A DNA stretch of 10,179 nt from CAZGVW01 sp964529265 (GTDB lineage: Bacteria; Planctomycetota; Phycisphaerae; Phycisphaerales; UBA1924), in NCBI GenBank assembly GCA_964529265.1, contig CAZGVW010000184.1, forward strand, positions 1 through 10,179, given 5' to 3'. The position numbers and the translations under genes are program-made. Positions 1-6,626 of this stretch are shown piece after piece (positions within the stretch are counted from its first letter, which is position 1; every line of letters starts with the position of its first letter). Below the pieces are notes generated by a model, which worked only from the letters and a program-made list of their open reading frames with translations, was not told the origin of the DNA and did not search any database.

Positions 1-57
1 GCAACAACGCTCGAAAAAGACCCCGATTTCGGCTGGAAGAAGCCCGAGCGGGCGTAG
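1..57 (+). CDS. 3' end of an upstream gene (partial)
   Basis: The first frame is open from base 1 to a TAG stop at 55-57. It gives an 18-residue tail rich in charged residues (ending DFGWKKPERA). The stop lies only 9 bases before the ATG of the RmuC gene on the same strand, so the two could be co-transcribed. The fragment is too short to identify. It could also be chance open sequence, although the tight spacing favours a real gene end. Confidence 0.45.
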   Translation, partial: ATTLEKDPDFGWKKPERA

Positions 58-66
58 ACGCCCCGA

Positions 67-1563
67 ATGCGGCAATCCCGCCCCGCGCGATACACTCACC
101 CCGTGATCGCCGCCGTCATCATCCTCTCCCTCCTCCTCGCCGCGGCGGTCATCCTCTCCATCGTCCTCCTCCGCGAACGGGCCGCCCTCCTCGCCGCCCG
201 CAACGATCGCGATCGCCTCGCGCAGGAGCGCATCCCCCTCGAAAACTCCCTCTCCGAGCGCACAAACTCCATCACCACCCTCGAAACCCGCCTCTCCGAA
301 GCCCGCGAGCATCTCGCCCGCGCCGAAGAACGCCTCTCCGCCGCCACCCAGCGCGAAATCGACGAAAAACAGCGCATCGAAGCCCTCCGCGAGCAGTTCC
401 GCGACACCTTCTCCACACTCGCCGCCGGCGCCCTCGACGCCAACACCAAGCGCTTCCTCGACCTCGCCCGCGAAACCTTCGGCGCCGATCAGCACAAGCG
501 CCAGGCCGCGCTCGATGCCATCGTCAAGCCCGTCGCCGAAACCCTGAAGAAAACCGACGAGAAACTCGCCGAAATTGAGAAATCCCGCGCCGCCGCCTAC
601 GCCGGCCTCTCCGAGCAGATCCGCCACGCTGCGGATTCCAGCGCCGCGCTCCGCACGGAAACCGCCCGCCTCGCCCAGGCACTCCGCAAACCGCAGGTCC
701 GAGGCCGCTACGGCGAAATCCAGCTCCAGCGCGTCGTCGAACTCGCCGGCATGCGCGAATGGTGCGATTTCAGCCAACAGACCGGCATGCTCGCCTCCGA
801 TGGCGCCCGACTCCGCCCCGATATGGTCGTCCGCCTCCCCAACGAGCGCGTCATCGTCATCGACGCCAAAACCAACATCGAGGCCTATCTCGACGCCATC
901 GAGGCCGAATCCACCGACCAGGCCGAAGCCCACCTCGATCGCTTCGCCGCGCTCGTCGAAAAACAGGCCGAAGCCCTCGCGAAAAAGGAATACTGGGAAT
1001 CGCTCCCCGATTCGCCCGAGTTCGTCGTCATGTTCATCCCCGGCGATCAGTTCATCGACGCCGCCCTCCAGCGCCGCCCCGCCCTCCTCGATCTCGCCGC
1101 CACAAAACGCGTCATCATCGCCAGCCCCTCCACGCTCATCGGCCTCCTCCGCGCCGTCTACATCGGCTGGCGCGAAAAGAGCATCACCGACAGCGCTGAA
1201 GAACTCTTCCGCCTCGGCCGCGAACTGCACGAACGCGCCGTCGTCGCCCTCCAGCACGCCGCACAGGTCGGCCAGGCCATCGAAACCGCGCGCGACCGAT
1301 ACAACAAGTTCGTCGGCTCCGTCGATCAGCGCCTCATGCCCACCATCCGCAAGTTTGAAGAAACCGGCGCCCGCAGCGCGCGCGAACGCCGCGACCCCGC
1401 CCCCGTCGAAGGCGGCGTGCGCCAGATCGATGCCCTCGCCGATTCCGCCGCCCTCCCGCCCACGGCGCCCGGAAATGCCGCGGAATCCGAACCCCGCCCC
1501 GACACCAATCCCCCCGTGGTCCATCTCTTCGACGCCGATCGCGTTTCCGCGGCAAGGGATTAG
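67..1563 (+). CDS. rmuC: RmuC-family DNA recombination/limiting protein
   Basis: This 498-residue protein has the RmuC order of parts. A hydrophobic N-terminal segment (about residues 13-35) should anchor it in the inner membrane. A charged coiled coil follows (about 36-115), then the RmuC core (about 120-430). Core signatures visible are GRYGE (213-217), PDMVVRLP (251-258) followed by VIVIDAK (262-268), FIPGDQF (323-329), and SPSTLIGLLRAVYIGWREK (353-371). The PD...D-x-K spacing fits the PD-(D/E)xK nuclease-like fold proposed for the family. RmuC in E. coli limits inversions at short inverted repeats; the exact reaction is not settled. The C-terminal 70 residues are Pro/Ala/acidic and probably disordered. 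The ATG at 67 is chosen because it precedes the membrane segment directly; no good Shine-Dalgarno is visible. Codons are strongly C-ending. Confidence 0.92.
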   Translation: MRQSRPARYTHPVIAAVIILSLLLAAAVILSIVLLRERAALLAARNDRDRLAQERIPLENSLSERTNSITTLETRLSEAREHLARAEERLSAATQREIDEKQRIEALREQFRDTFSTLAAGALDANTKRFLDLARETFGADQHKRQAALDAIVKPVAETLKKTDEKLAEIEKSRAAAYAGLSEQIRHAADSSAALRTETARLAQALRKPQVRGRYGEIQLQRVVELAGMREWCDFSQQTGMLASDGARLRPDMVVRLPNERVIVIDAKTNIEAYLDAIEAESTDQAEAHLDRFAALVEKQAEALAKKEYWESLPDSPEFVVMFIPGDQFIDAALQRRPALLDLAATKRVIIASPSTLIGLLRAVYIGWREKSITDSAEELFRLGRELHERAVVALQHAAQVGQAIETARDRYNKFVGSVDQRLMPTIRKFEETGARSARERRDPAPVEGGVRQIDALADSAALPPTAPGNAAESEPRPDTNPPVVHLFDADRVSAARD

Positions 1564-1882
1564 CCCCGCTTCCCCGTCCGGGGGCCGCATCTTCCCCAGT
1601 TTCGCCGAAGCGAAACATCCGCAATCTGACCCAATAATTGCCGAATTCGCGCCCATCGCCCGCCATCCTGTCGCTCCACCTGTGTGATGGACGAACTGGC
1701 GAATAGACCCGCCACGGCCGCGAGGTAAACTGGGCCCAGAGGAGGCTCAGACCAGGACGTCGGGCGTTGTCGCCACGACCGCGGAGGCGCGTTCCACGCG
1801 TCTCCAACGCGGTCGCGGCGGTGTCACTTCGTTCGAGTTGTTCTTGACCCGGGGCTTGAGAGCGCCCTGAGGGAGCACCAAC
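1564..1882 (+). other. Intergenic leader before the dockerin-type gene
   Basis: These 319 bases have no convincing gene. Open frames across them are extensions of antisense frames of the flanking genes. I saw no strong intrinsic terminator after rmuC and no sigma-70 promoter with both boxes well placed; a TTGACC at 1844-1849 lacks a matching -10. Only the ribosome binding site at the right end is clear. Confidence 0.5.
1869..1875 (+). promoter_or_regulatory. Ribosome binding site of the dockerin-type gene
   Basis: GAGGGAG lies 7 bases before the ATG at 1883. It supports that start, which is followed at once by a signal peptide. Confidence 0.75.
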
Positions 1883-4390
1883 ATGAAGAACCGAAATGAA
1901 ATCGAGCGCAGCCGCCGCGGCGCGCTGCGTTGCATCCACCGCCTCGCGCTCGGAACAGTCGCCGCGCTGCCTCTGTGGGCCGCAGCCCCCGCCGCGCTTG
2001 CAGGCAACAACATGACCTTCGAGGAGAAGACCAAGGTCCGCAAGGCCATCAGCCTCATCGAATCGGCCTTGAAAGACAGCCTCGAAATGACCCTCACCGA
2101 CATCTTCAACCCCATGGGCCAGGGCGGCATGCAGGTGGGCTACGAGGAGACCGGCGGCGGCGCCACCACGCTCAAGGAGGCGCTCAATCAACTCCGCAAC
2201 ATGCTCGATCAGGACCGCCTCCAGAGCAACGATATCGGCGGCCGCGGCTCGACCTCCCCGCGCCCCGGCACGGACAACGACCGCATCCGCATCAACGAGG
2301 ACACCCTCGACCTCATCTGCAACGGCACGCCCGTCGAGATGGCCACCAACAAGATCTTCCTTGGCGCCACGCTCATGAACGAGATGGTGCACGTCTACCA
2401 GATCTTCGAAGGCGTCGATGAAAAGCAGTGCGACGCCGAGCGCGATTCCGATTGCGCCAGCATCAAGTACCTCGAAGAGATCGTCGCCGCCCTCACCGAC
2501 GACATGGGCGACGCCCACGACAGCCTCGACGACATCGCCGACGACGCCGAAGCCGTCGCCGGCCTCAAGAAGTGCCTCGAAGACATGGGCGTTGACACCG
2601 CCGAAGAGATCGAGGACGTCGTGGACGCCGTCAAGGAGCGCCTCCAGGACTACAAAGACCGCAAGGCCGACGTCTTCGAGGACAACATCGATAACGGCAC
2701 GTCCTGGGGCATGGATTACTACGGCGCCGGCTACACCGACCCCATCAAGTTCCCCGAGCGCGACCGCGACGCCCGCGATAGCACCTCCCTCCGCTCCAAC
2801 GACGGCCTCACCTCGCGCGATTTCTTCCTGAGCACCCCCGGCGCGCTCGTCGTCCACTCCGCCGTCTACCTCAACAAACTCAACCAGACGCTCCTCGTCA
2901 CCGTCTCAACCTCGCCCATCGGCGAACTCGCCGCCCACATCTGGCTCGATCAGGATGGCGACGGACTGCCCGAGACGCCCGAAGCCGCCATCGTCCCCTT
3001 CAAGATCCCGCCCAGCACCAAACCACGCGCCCTCAGCGACGTCATGATCTTCGTTCAGTTCGATCCCCTGCTCAGCCAGACGCTCACGAGCGATAACGGC
3101 CTGCTCTTCCTCGATGTTCCCACCGGCACGCTCTTCGCGCTCGAACTCGATGCGCTCGGCCTGCCGCTTCTTCCGCCCGCCCCGCTCTTCTCCGCGCCGC
3201 CACTCGATCTTCTCGGCGGGTTCCACTTCCTCTCCTTCCTGCGCCCCGTCGGTCCGAACCAGCTGCTCTTCGTCTTCTCCAACACGCCCAACGTCTCGCA
3301 GTTCGGCCACGTCAACACCTTCGCCGTCATCTTTGACACCGTGCTCGGCAACGGCTTCCCTCAGCCGCCCGCCACGCTCGCCCAGTGGACGTCCCCCCTC
3401 AACCCCATCGGCCCCGAAACACTCGAAGGCGGCGCCCCCACCGTCACCCTCAATGGCAACCCCGGCCAGCCCGTGACCATGTTCTCCATCGGCCGCGGCA
3501 GCGCATCCCTCCTCGGCTTCGGCGCCGCCGGACCCGATGGAAGCACCGGCCCCCTCCCCGTCTCCATTCAGCCCAACGACCTCTTCGTCTTCTCCGAAGG
3601 CGCCGGGCCCGACCTCATCGCCTTCCTCCCCACACTCGGCCAGAACATCGATTGCACCATGCTCGATGAAACCTTCGACAACATGCCCGACCGCATCCAC
3701 CTCTCCCGCGACCCCGCCCGACTGCACTTCATGACCAACGCCGGCTCGGCGCCCACCGTCGATTCCTTCTTCGACATCGCCTACGAAATCGCGCTCGAAA
3801 ACCCCGATCCCCGCGGCATCAGCGCGTGGGAGCCCACCTCCCGCACCATCCTCGGCGAGGAGATCGACACCGAGATCATCGCGCTCTCGCTCACCGGGTC
3901 CGGCCCGCCCATCTTCATCCAGTCGGCGCACGATTTCGATCTCGACGGCGCCCAGGACGATGCCATCCAGATCAAGCGCGATCTGGGCGGCGGTCAGTTC
4001 GAAGTCGAATCCTTCTTCGACGTCGATACCCCGCTGTTCATGATCCGCGAGACCATTCCCCTGCCGCCCGCCTTCGAGCCCAACGGCGTGAACTACGGCG
4101 ATGTCAGCGGCGACGACATCATCGATATCGAAATCCTGCCCCTCGACCTCGTCGGGCTGCAGCCGATCTGCCTCATCAACAACGGCGCCGGCTTCTTCAC
4201 CATCGGCCCCTGCGCCGCGCCGCCCTGCCCCGCCGATTTCAACGGCGACGGCGCTGTGAACGCGGCTGACCTCGCCCAACTCCTCGGCGCCTGGGGACCG
4301 GGCAACGGCCCCGAAGATCTCGATATGAGCGGCGCCGTCAACGCCGCCGACCTCGCCCAACTCCTCGGCGCATGGGGCCCCTGCCCGTAA
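1883..4390 (+). CDS. Exported protein with C-terminal GC-type dockerin module
   Basis: This is an 835-residue secreted protein of unknown function. Residues 1-40 form a signal peptide: basic n-region including RSRRG at 9-13, hydrophobic core about 21-37, likely cleavage after ALA at 38-40. The arginine pair suggests possible Tat export but the motif is imperfect. Residues 45-265 are mostly helical and contain NEMVH (166-170), resembling a zincin HExxH with Asn for the first His, then a Cys- and acid-rich stretch (CDAERDSDC, 183-191). Residues about 310-780 look beta-rich, with Asp-rich loops such as DQDGDG (356-361) and DFDLDG (684-689) and a VCBS/FG-GAP-like segment (about 736-772). Residues 782-835 hold two dockerin-type calcium loops, DFNGDGAVNAADL and DLDMSGAVNAADL, each followed by AQLLGAWGP and flanked by CP at both ends. 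In Phycisphaerae such tails are thought to sort or anchor exported proteins. A metallopeptidase origin is inference only. Confidence 0.88.
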   Translation: MKNRNEIERSRRGALRCIHRLALGTVAALPLWAAAPAALAGNNMTFEEKTKVRKAISLIESALKDSLEMTLTDIFNPMGQGGMQVGYEETGGGATTLKEALNQLRNMLDQDRLQSNDIGGRGSTSPRPGTDNDRIRINEDTLDLICNGTPVEMATNKIFLGATLMNEMVHVYQIFEGVDEKQCDAERDSDCASIKYLEEIVAALTDDMGDAHDSLDDIADDAEAVAGLKKCLEDMGVDTAEEIEDVVDAVKERLQDYKDRKADVFEDNIDNGTSWGMDYYGAGYTDPIKFPERDRDARDSTSLRSNDGLTSRDFFLSTPGALVVHSAVYLNKLNQTLLVTVSTSPIGELAAHIWLDQDGDGLPETPEAAIVPFKIPPSTKPRALSDVMIFVQFDPLLSQTLTSDNGLLFLDVPTGTLFALELDALGLPLLPPAPLFSAPPLDLLGGFHFLSFLRPVGPNQLLFVFSNTPNVSQFGHVNTFAVIFDTVLGNGFPQPPATLAQWTSPLNPIGPETLEGGAPTVTLNGNPGQPVTMFSIGRGSASLLGFGAAGPDGSTGPLPVSIQPNDLFVFSEGAGPDLIAFLPTLGQNIDCTMLDETFDNMPDRIHLSRDPARLHFMTNAGSAPTVDSFFDIAYEIALENPDPRGISAWEPTSRTILGEEIDTEIIALSLTGSGPPIFIQSAHDFDLDGAQDDAIQIKRDLGGGQFEVESFFDVDTPLFMIRETIPLPPAFEPNGVNYGDVSGDDIIDIEILPLDLVGLQPICLINNGAGFFTIGPCAAPPCPADFNGDGAVNAADLAQLLGAWGPGNGPEDLDMSGAVNAADLAQLLGAWGPCP
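4250..4381 (+). repeat. Internal dockerin repeat (two 51-bp copies)
   Basis: Two copies of a 17-codon unit (4250-4300 and 4331-4381) encode the identical peptide GAVNAADLAQLLGAWGP, 27 codons apart. The DNA copies differ at only a few, mostly third, positions. This indicates recent duplication or selection for the calcium-loop plus helix unit. The first loop has the full D-x-N-x-D pattern. The second has D-x-D-x-S, with Ser at the third ligand position. Confidence 0.85.
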
Positions 4391-4453
4391 CCACGCGCCC
4401 CACACGCACGAGACTCCGCGCGCGAACTCCGCGCACGAGAGTCTCCGCGCACC

Positions 4454-4530
4454 CAGCGAGCCGGGGCGTCCCCGCCCCGGTCAAGCACGCAACCCACCAA
4501 AGCGCGCCCATCACGGGCGCGCTTTTTCTT
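4454..4530 (+). repeat. Double-hairpin module, copy 1 (partial unit)
   Basis: This is the 3' part only of the 247-bp unit: CAGCGAG, then the perfect 8-bp hairpin CCGGGGCG-TCCC-CGCCCCGG (4461-4480), a linker ending ACCCACCAAA, then the terminator stem. It lies 291 bases before the matching point in copy A, with an extra insert of about 44 bases in between. It directly follows the dockerin-type gene. Confidence 0.85.
4499..4530 (+). terminator. Intrinsic terminator 1
   Basis: The stem GCGCGCCC (4502-4509) / GGGCGCGC (4515-4522) has loop ATCAC, is extended by three A-T pairs, and is followed by TTTTTCTT. It sits about 110 bases past the stop of the dockerin-type gene and is its likely terminator. 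Confidence 0.85.
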
Positions 4531-4581
4531 ATCCCCCACCCGTGCGCCTGCGCGTATCCCCCGCTCGCACGGCACAGCACG

Positions 4582-4828
4582 CCCCGCCCCCGGAGGGGGC
4601 GCACGAATGTTGCCGGCGGCGCAGTGAAGTCCGCCGCAGGCGGACGAGCAAGCCGCCGGAATCCCGCCAACCACCCCGCCGCCCCTGAAAGGGGCGGACG
4701 AGGAATCGTCAGCAAACCCCACAACATTGAATCACGCGTTCCCTCAGCGAGCCGGGGCGTCCCCGCCCCGGTCACTCAGGCAACCCACCAAAAGCGCGCC
4801 CACCACCCCGGGCGCGCTTTTTCTTGTT
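4582..4828 (+). repeat. Tandem 247-bp intergenic repeat, copy A
   Basis: This copy begins CCCCGCCCCCGG and runs to just after a terminator hairpin. It contains in order: a hairpin CGCCCCC-GGA-GGGGGCG (4585-4601); an outer stem CCGGCGGC (4613-4620) pairing with GCCGCCGG (4652-4659) around an inner stem GTCCGCC-GCA-GGCGGAC (4629-4645); a hairpin CCGCCCC-TGAAA-GGGGCGG (4679-4697); the CCGGGGCG-TCCC-CGCCCCGG hairpin (4752-4771); and the terminator stem (4794-4817). The density of perfect stems suggests a structured RNA or a palindromic element rather than coding sequence. Copy B follows without a gap. Confidence 0.85.
4790..4825 (+). terminator. Intrinsic terminator 2
   Basis: The same 8-bp stem as terminator 1 is present (4794-4801 / 4810-4817) with a longer loop ACCACCCC, followed by TTTTTCTT. 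It would back up terminator 1 on the + strand. The other strand has only a short U-run, so reverse termination should be weaker. Confidence 0.75.
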
Positions 4829-5078
4829 CCCCGCCCCCGGAGGGGCGCACGAGTGTTGCCGGCGGCGCAGTGAAGTCCGCCGCAGGCGGACGAGCAAGCC
4901 GCCGGAATCCCGCCGACCAACCCCACCGCCCCTGAAGGGGCGGACGAGCATTCGTCAGCAAACCCGACAACCATGATTCACGGCATTCTCCCAGCGAGCC
5001 GGGGCGTCCCCGCCCCGGTCCCCAACGCAAACCCACCAAGGCGCGCCCATCACCCCCCCCGGGGGGCGCGCTTCTTTC
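4829..5078 (+). repeat. Tandem 247-bp intergenic repeat, copy B
   Basis: This copy starts exactly 247 bases after copy A and keeps its order of hairpins. Most of it is identical to copy A, with small indels and substitutions concentrated in loops and linkers. Examples are TGAAA shortened to TGAA in the third hairpin and a longer C/G run in the terminal hairpin. Change in loops with stems preserved fits selection on structure, although recent duplication would also keep the stems. Confidence 0.83.
5041..5077 (+). terminator. Terminator-like hairpin 3
   Basis: The 8-bp stem GCGCGCCC (5041-5048) / GGGCGCGC (5064-5071) is kept, but the loop is a C8G3 run that can form a competing hairpin, and the U-tract is interrupted (CTTCTTT). 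It lies about 20 bases beyond the end of mrp. Read from mrp it has no U-run, so its role for that gene is doubtful. Confidence 0.5.
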
Positions 5079-5098
5079 CTCCCCGCGCAGCGTCCTCC

Positions 5099-6271
5099 CT
5101 AACTGATCTTCAGCCCCGGCCGCCCCCCCATCCTCCGCTCCGCGCTCGCCCACACCTGCCGCTCCACCGCATCCACCATCCCCTCGAGCGCGTGCGCCAG
5201 CGCCGCCCCACCGCTTTCAAAGTTCGCCGTCGGATCCCCCGCGTCCGAGTTCACGCGCAGCGCCATCGTGATCGGCACCGCCCCCAGAAACGGAGCGCCC
5301 AGCCGCTGCGCCATCCGCTCCGCGCCGCCGCGGCCGAAGATGTCGTACTCCTGCCCGTCGTCCCCGATGAAGTACGACATGTTCTCCACCACCCCCAGCA
5401 CGTCGATCCCCAACTGCTGGAACATCCGCGCCGCACGCACCGCGTCGTCCTGCGCCACCTTCTGCGGCGTGCACACGATCACCGCGCCGTCCAGACTCAA
5501 TAACTGCGCCATCGTCAGCGGCACGTCCCCCGTCCCCGGCGGCAGATCGATCACCAGGTAGTCGAGTTCCCCCCACTGCGTCTGCTCAACCAATTGCCTG
5601 AACGCGCCGTGCGCCATCGGCCCGCGCCAGATCAATGGCTTCTCCGGCTCCACCAGTTTCCCCAGCGTCATCGTCTTCACGCCGTGCGCCAGAAACGGCT
5701 GCAGCATGTTCCCGTGCACGATCGCGTCCATCGCGTCCAGCCCCATCAGCGTCGGCGCGCTCGGGCCGTAGATGTCCCCATCCATCAGCCCCACCGCCCT
5801 CCCCCGCCGCGCCAATCCCACCGCGAGGTTCACCGCAATCGTCGATTTCCCCACGCCCCCCTTCCCCGCCCCCACCGCGATGATGTGCTCCACGCCGGGG
5901 ATCGATTGCCCCTGCCGCGGCGGCGCGCCCGCCGCGGATTTCATCGCACCGCTCGCCGCCTCCCCCCCATTCCGCGGCTGCGCGCCCCCCGCCGGCGACA
6001 CCACACGCCCCGCCGAATCCACAAACTCCACCAGCACCGACAACGCTTCACCCGCGCTCCGCCGCGCCGCGTTGTTCACGGCCTCGATCACGTTCCGTCG
6101 CACCGCGTCAAAAGCCGCGGCGTTCCCATGCGCCAGGCACAGCGTCACCAACACGTGACCATCGCACGCCGCCACCTTCCGGACCGCGCCGATCGAAATC
6201 AGGTCCCGATGAACCTCCGGGTCGATCACCGACCGCAGCGCCGCCTCAACCTGCTCCTTCGAAATCGGCAC
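5099..6271 (-). CDS. mrp: Mrp/ApbC (NBP35-type) Fe-S cluster carrier ATPase
   Basis: This is a 390-residue cytosolic P-loop NTPase that carries and delivers iron-sulfur clusters. An N-terminal MIP18/DUF59 domain (about 1-90) begins with SVIDPEVHRDL. A low-complexity linker (about 91-125) follows, then the ParA/MinD-type ATPase: deviant Walker A GKGGVGKST (136-144), DGDIYGPS (164-171), LIWRGPM (213-219), Walker B-like VIDLPPGTGD (240-249), and VENMSYF (295-301). The CxxC that often follows ENMSYF as cluster ligand is absent; the sequence reads IGDDGQEYDIFGRGG. Known alphaproteobacterial Mrp proteins also lack it, so function may be kept. Cysteines at 36, 45 and 267 remain. The start is a GTG with a strong ribosome binding site 6 bases away; the protein ends RPGLKIS, as many Mrp proteins do. 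Length is normal for the two-domain form. Confidence 0.95.
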   Translation of the reverse strand: MPISKEQVEAALRSVIDPEVHRDLISIGAVRKVAACDGHVLVTLCLAHGNAAAFDAVRRNVIEAVNNAARRSAGEALSVLVEFVDSAGRVVSPAGGAQPRNGGEAASGAMKSAAGAPPRQGQSIPGVEHIIAVGAGKGGVGKSTIAVNLAVGLARRGRAVGLMDGDIYGPSAPTLMGLDAMDAIVHGNMLQPFLAHGVKTMTLGKLVEPEKPLIWRGPMAHGAFRQLVEQTQWGELDYLVIDLPPGTGDVPLTMAQLLSLDGAVIVCTPQKVAQDDAVRAARMFQQLGIDVLGVVENMSYFIGDDGQEYDIFGRGGAERMAQRLGAPFLGAVPITMALRVNSDAGDPTANFESGGAALAHALEGMVDAVERQVWASAERRMGGRPGLKIS

Positions 6272-6275
6272 CGAG

Positions 6276-6283
6276 ATCTCCTC
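6276..6283 (-). promoter_or_regulatory. Ribosome binding site of mrp
   Basis: On the minus strand this reads GAGGAGAT, with AGGAG six bases before the GTG start codon at 6271-6269. It decides the GTG start, as no ATG is better placed. Confidence 0.8.
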
Positions 6284-6442
6284 GCGCCCTTCGCGCTGGG
6301 CACAGTTCGGTGATTGTTATCGGCGGCCCATCCGTCGCGGCCGGCGCAACGCCCACCCGTCGCAACCAAGGCCGCTCCCCTATGGTTTACGCACTCGGGA
6401 ATCGCCGCCCGCGCGCCGATCTTAGCCCGGGAGCCCGAGGAC

Positions 6443-6532
6443 GGGTCCCGGGGGTCCCGGGGGTTCCGGGGGTTCCGGGGGTTCCGGGGGTCCGGGGGTC
6501 CGTGGGTCCGGGGTCCGGGGGTCCGGGCGGGG
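6443..6532 (+). repeat. G-tract tandem array (quadruplex-forming potential)
   Basis: Twelve G-runs of 3 to 5 bases are separated mostly by TCC, TCCC or TTCC. From 6450 to 6490 five G5 runs recur with an exact 9-base period, then the period drifts to 7-8 bases. Four consecutive G5 runs with 4-base loops meet the usual intramolecular G-quadruplex pattern on the + strand. The array begins about 170 bases upstream of the mrp start and ends about 95 bases upstream of the LTxxQ gene, so it could affect either promoter. Confidence 0.9.
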
Positions 6533-6550
6533 CTGGACCTTTCTGAGAGA

Positions 6551-6582
6551 GAGGGGCAATCGAGCCGCCCCTCAGCCGTTTT
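6551..6582 (+). terminator. Terminator-like hairpin in the LTxxQ gene leader
   Basis: GAGGGGC (6551-6557) pairs with GCCCCTC (6567-6573) over a 9-base loop, followed after five bases by TTTT (6579-6582). It lies 45 bases upstream of the ATG of the exported LTxxQ gene. It could end transcripts coming through the G-tract array or act as an attenuator. The U-run is short and offset, so this is tentative. Confidence 0.35.
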
Positions 6583-6612
6583 GCTCTTCCCGGGGCCCAT
6601 TGTTCATCATCC

Positions 6613-6618
6613 GAAAGG
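6613..6618 (+). promoter_or_regulatory. Ribosome binding site of the LTxxQ gene
   Basis: GAAAGG lies 8 bases before the ATG at 6627. It favours that ATG over the in-frame TTG at 6600. Confidence 0.6.
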
Positions 6619-6626
6619 CACGCTCC

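Larger units (their letters stand above)
4391..5098. other. 708-bp intergenic gap between convergent genes, filled with repeats
   Basis: No gene is supported here. Open frames on both strands carry peptides such as ASRGVPAPV that simply translate the repeated hairpins. The gap holds three double-hairpin terminator modules and two copies of a unit of about 247 bp, listed separately. Its first 60 bases also carry a short direct repeat (CACGAGACTCCGCGC / CACGAGAGTCTCCGCGC). Confidence 0.8.
6272..6626. other. Divergent intergenic region between mrp and the LTxxQ gene
   Basis: These 355 bases must carry the promoters of both neighbours. I could not find a well-spaced -35/-10 pair for either. On the minus strand a GATAAC about 50 bases before mrp is a possible -10 without a good -35. 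The region contains the G-tract array, a terminator-like hairpin, and two ribosome binding sites at its ends. Collagen-like open frames over the array are not supported as genes. Confidence 0.6.

Noticed and set aside
575..1687. 370-residue + strand open frame inside rmuC
   Set aside because: It is rich in Ser, Pro and Ala from frame-shifted GC-rich codons and has no start context; the overlapping RmuC frame has clear family motifs.
1844..1849. TTGACC as a -35 box before the dockerin-type gene
   Set aside because: No -10-like hexamer lies at 16-18 bases, and it sits too close to the ribosome binding site.
1334..2857. Long minus-strand open frame of 507 residues
   Set aside because: It lies antisense to the C-terminal part of rmuC, the leader and the start of the dockerin-type gene. 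Its Val/Ala/Glu/Gly-rich composition is what C-ending codons give when read backwards, and it has no domain.
2906..4405. Long minus-strand open frame of 499 residues
   Set aside because: It is antisense to the dockerin-type gene. Repeated peptides in it mirror the dockerin repeat, so it is a shadow of biased codon use.
4372..4935. 187-residue open frame across the intergenic repeats
   Set aside because: It only translates the hairpins (ASRGVPAPV twice) and crosses two terminators.
6443..6532. CRISPR-like array
   Set aside because: The period is 7-9 bases with no spacers, and no cas genes are present; it is a simple G-rich tandem repeat.
6226..6600. Collagen-like open frames across the G-tract array on both strands
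   Set aside because: The Gly-x-y or Pro-Arg-Asn repeats follow from the 9-base period. All frames are open there, and none has a ribosome binding site or a meaningful flank.
6600..6626. TTG start for the LTxxQ protein
   Set aside because: The ATG at 6627 has a better ribosome binding site and gives a more normal signal peptide.
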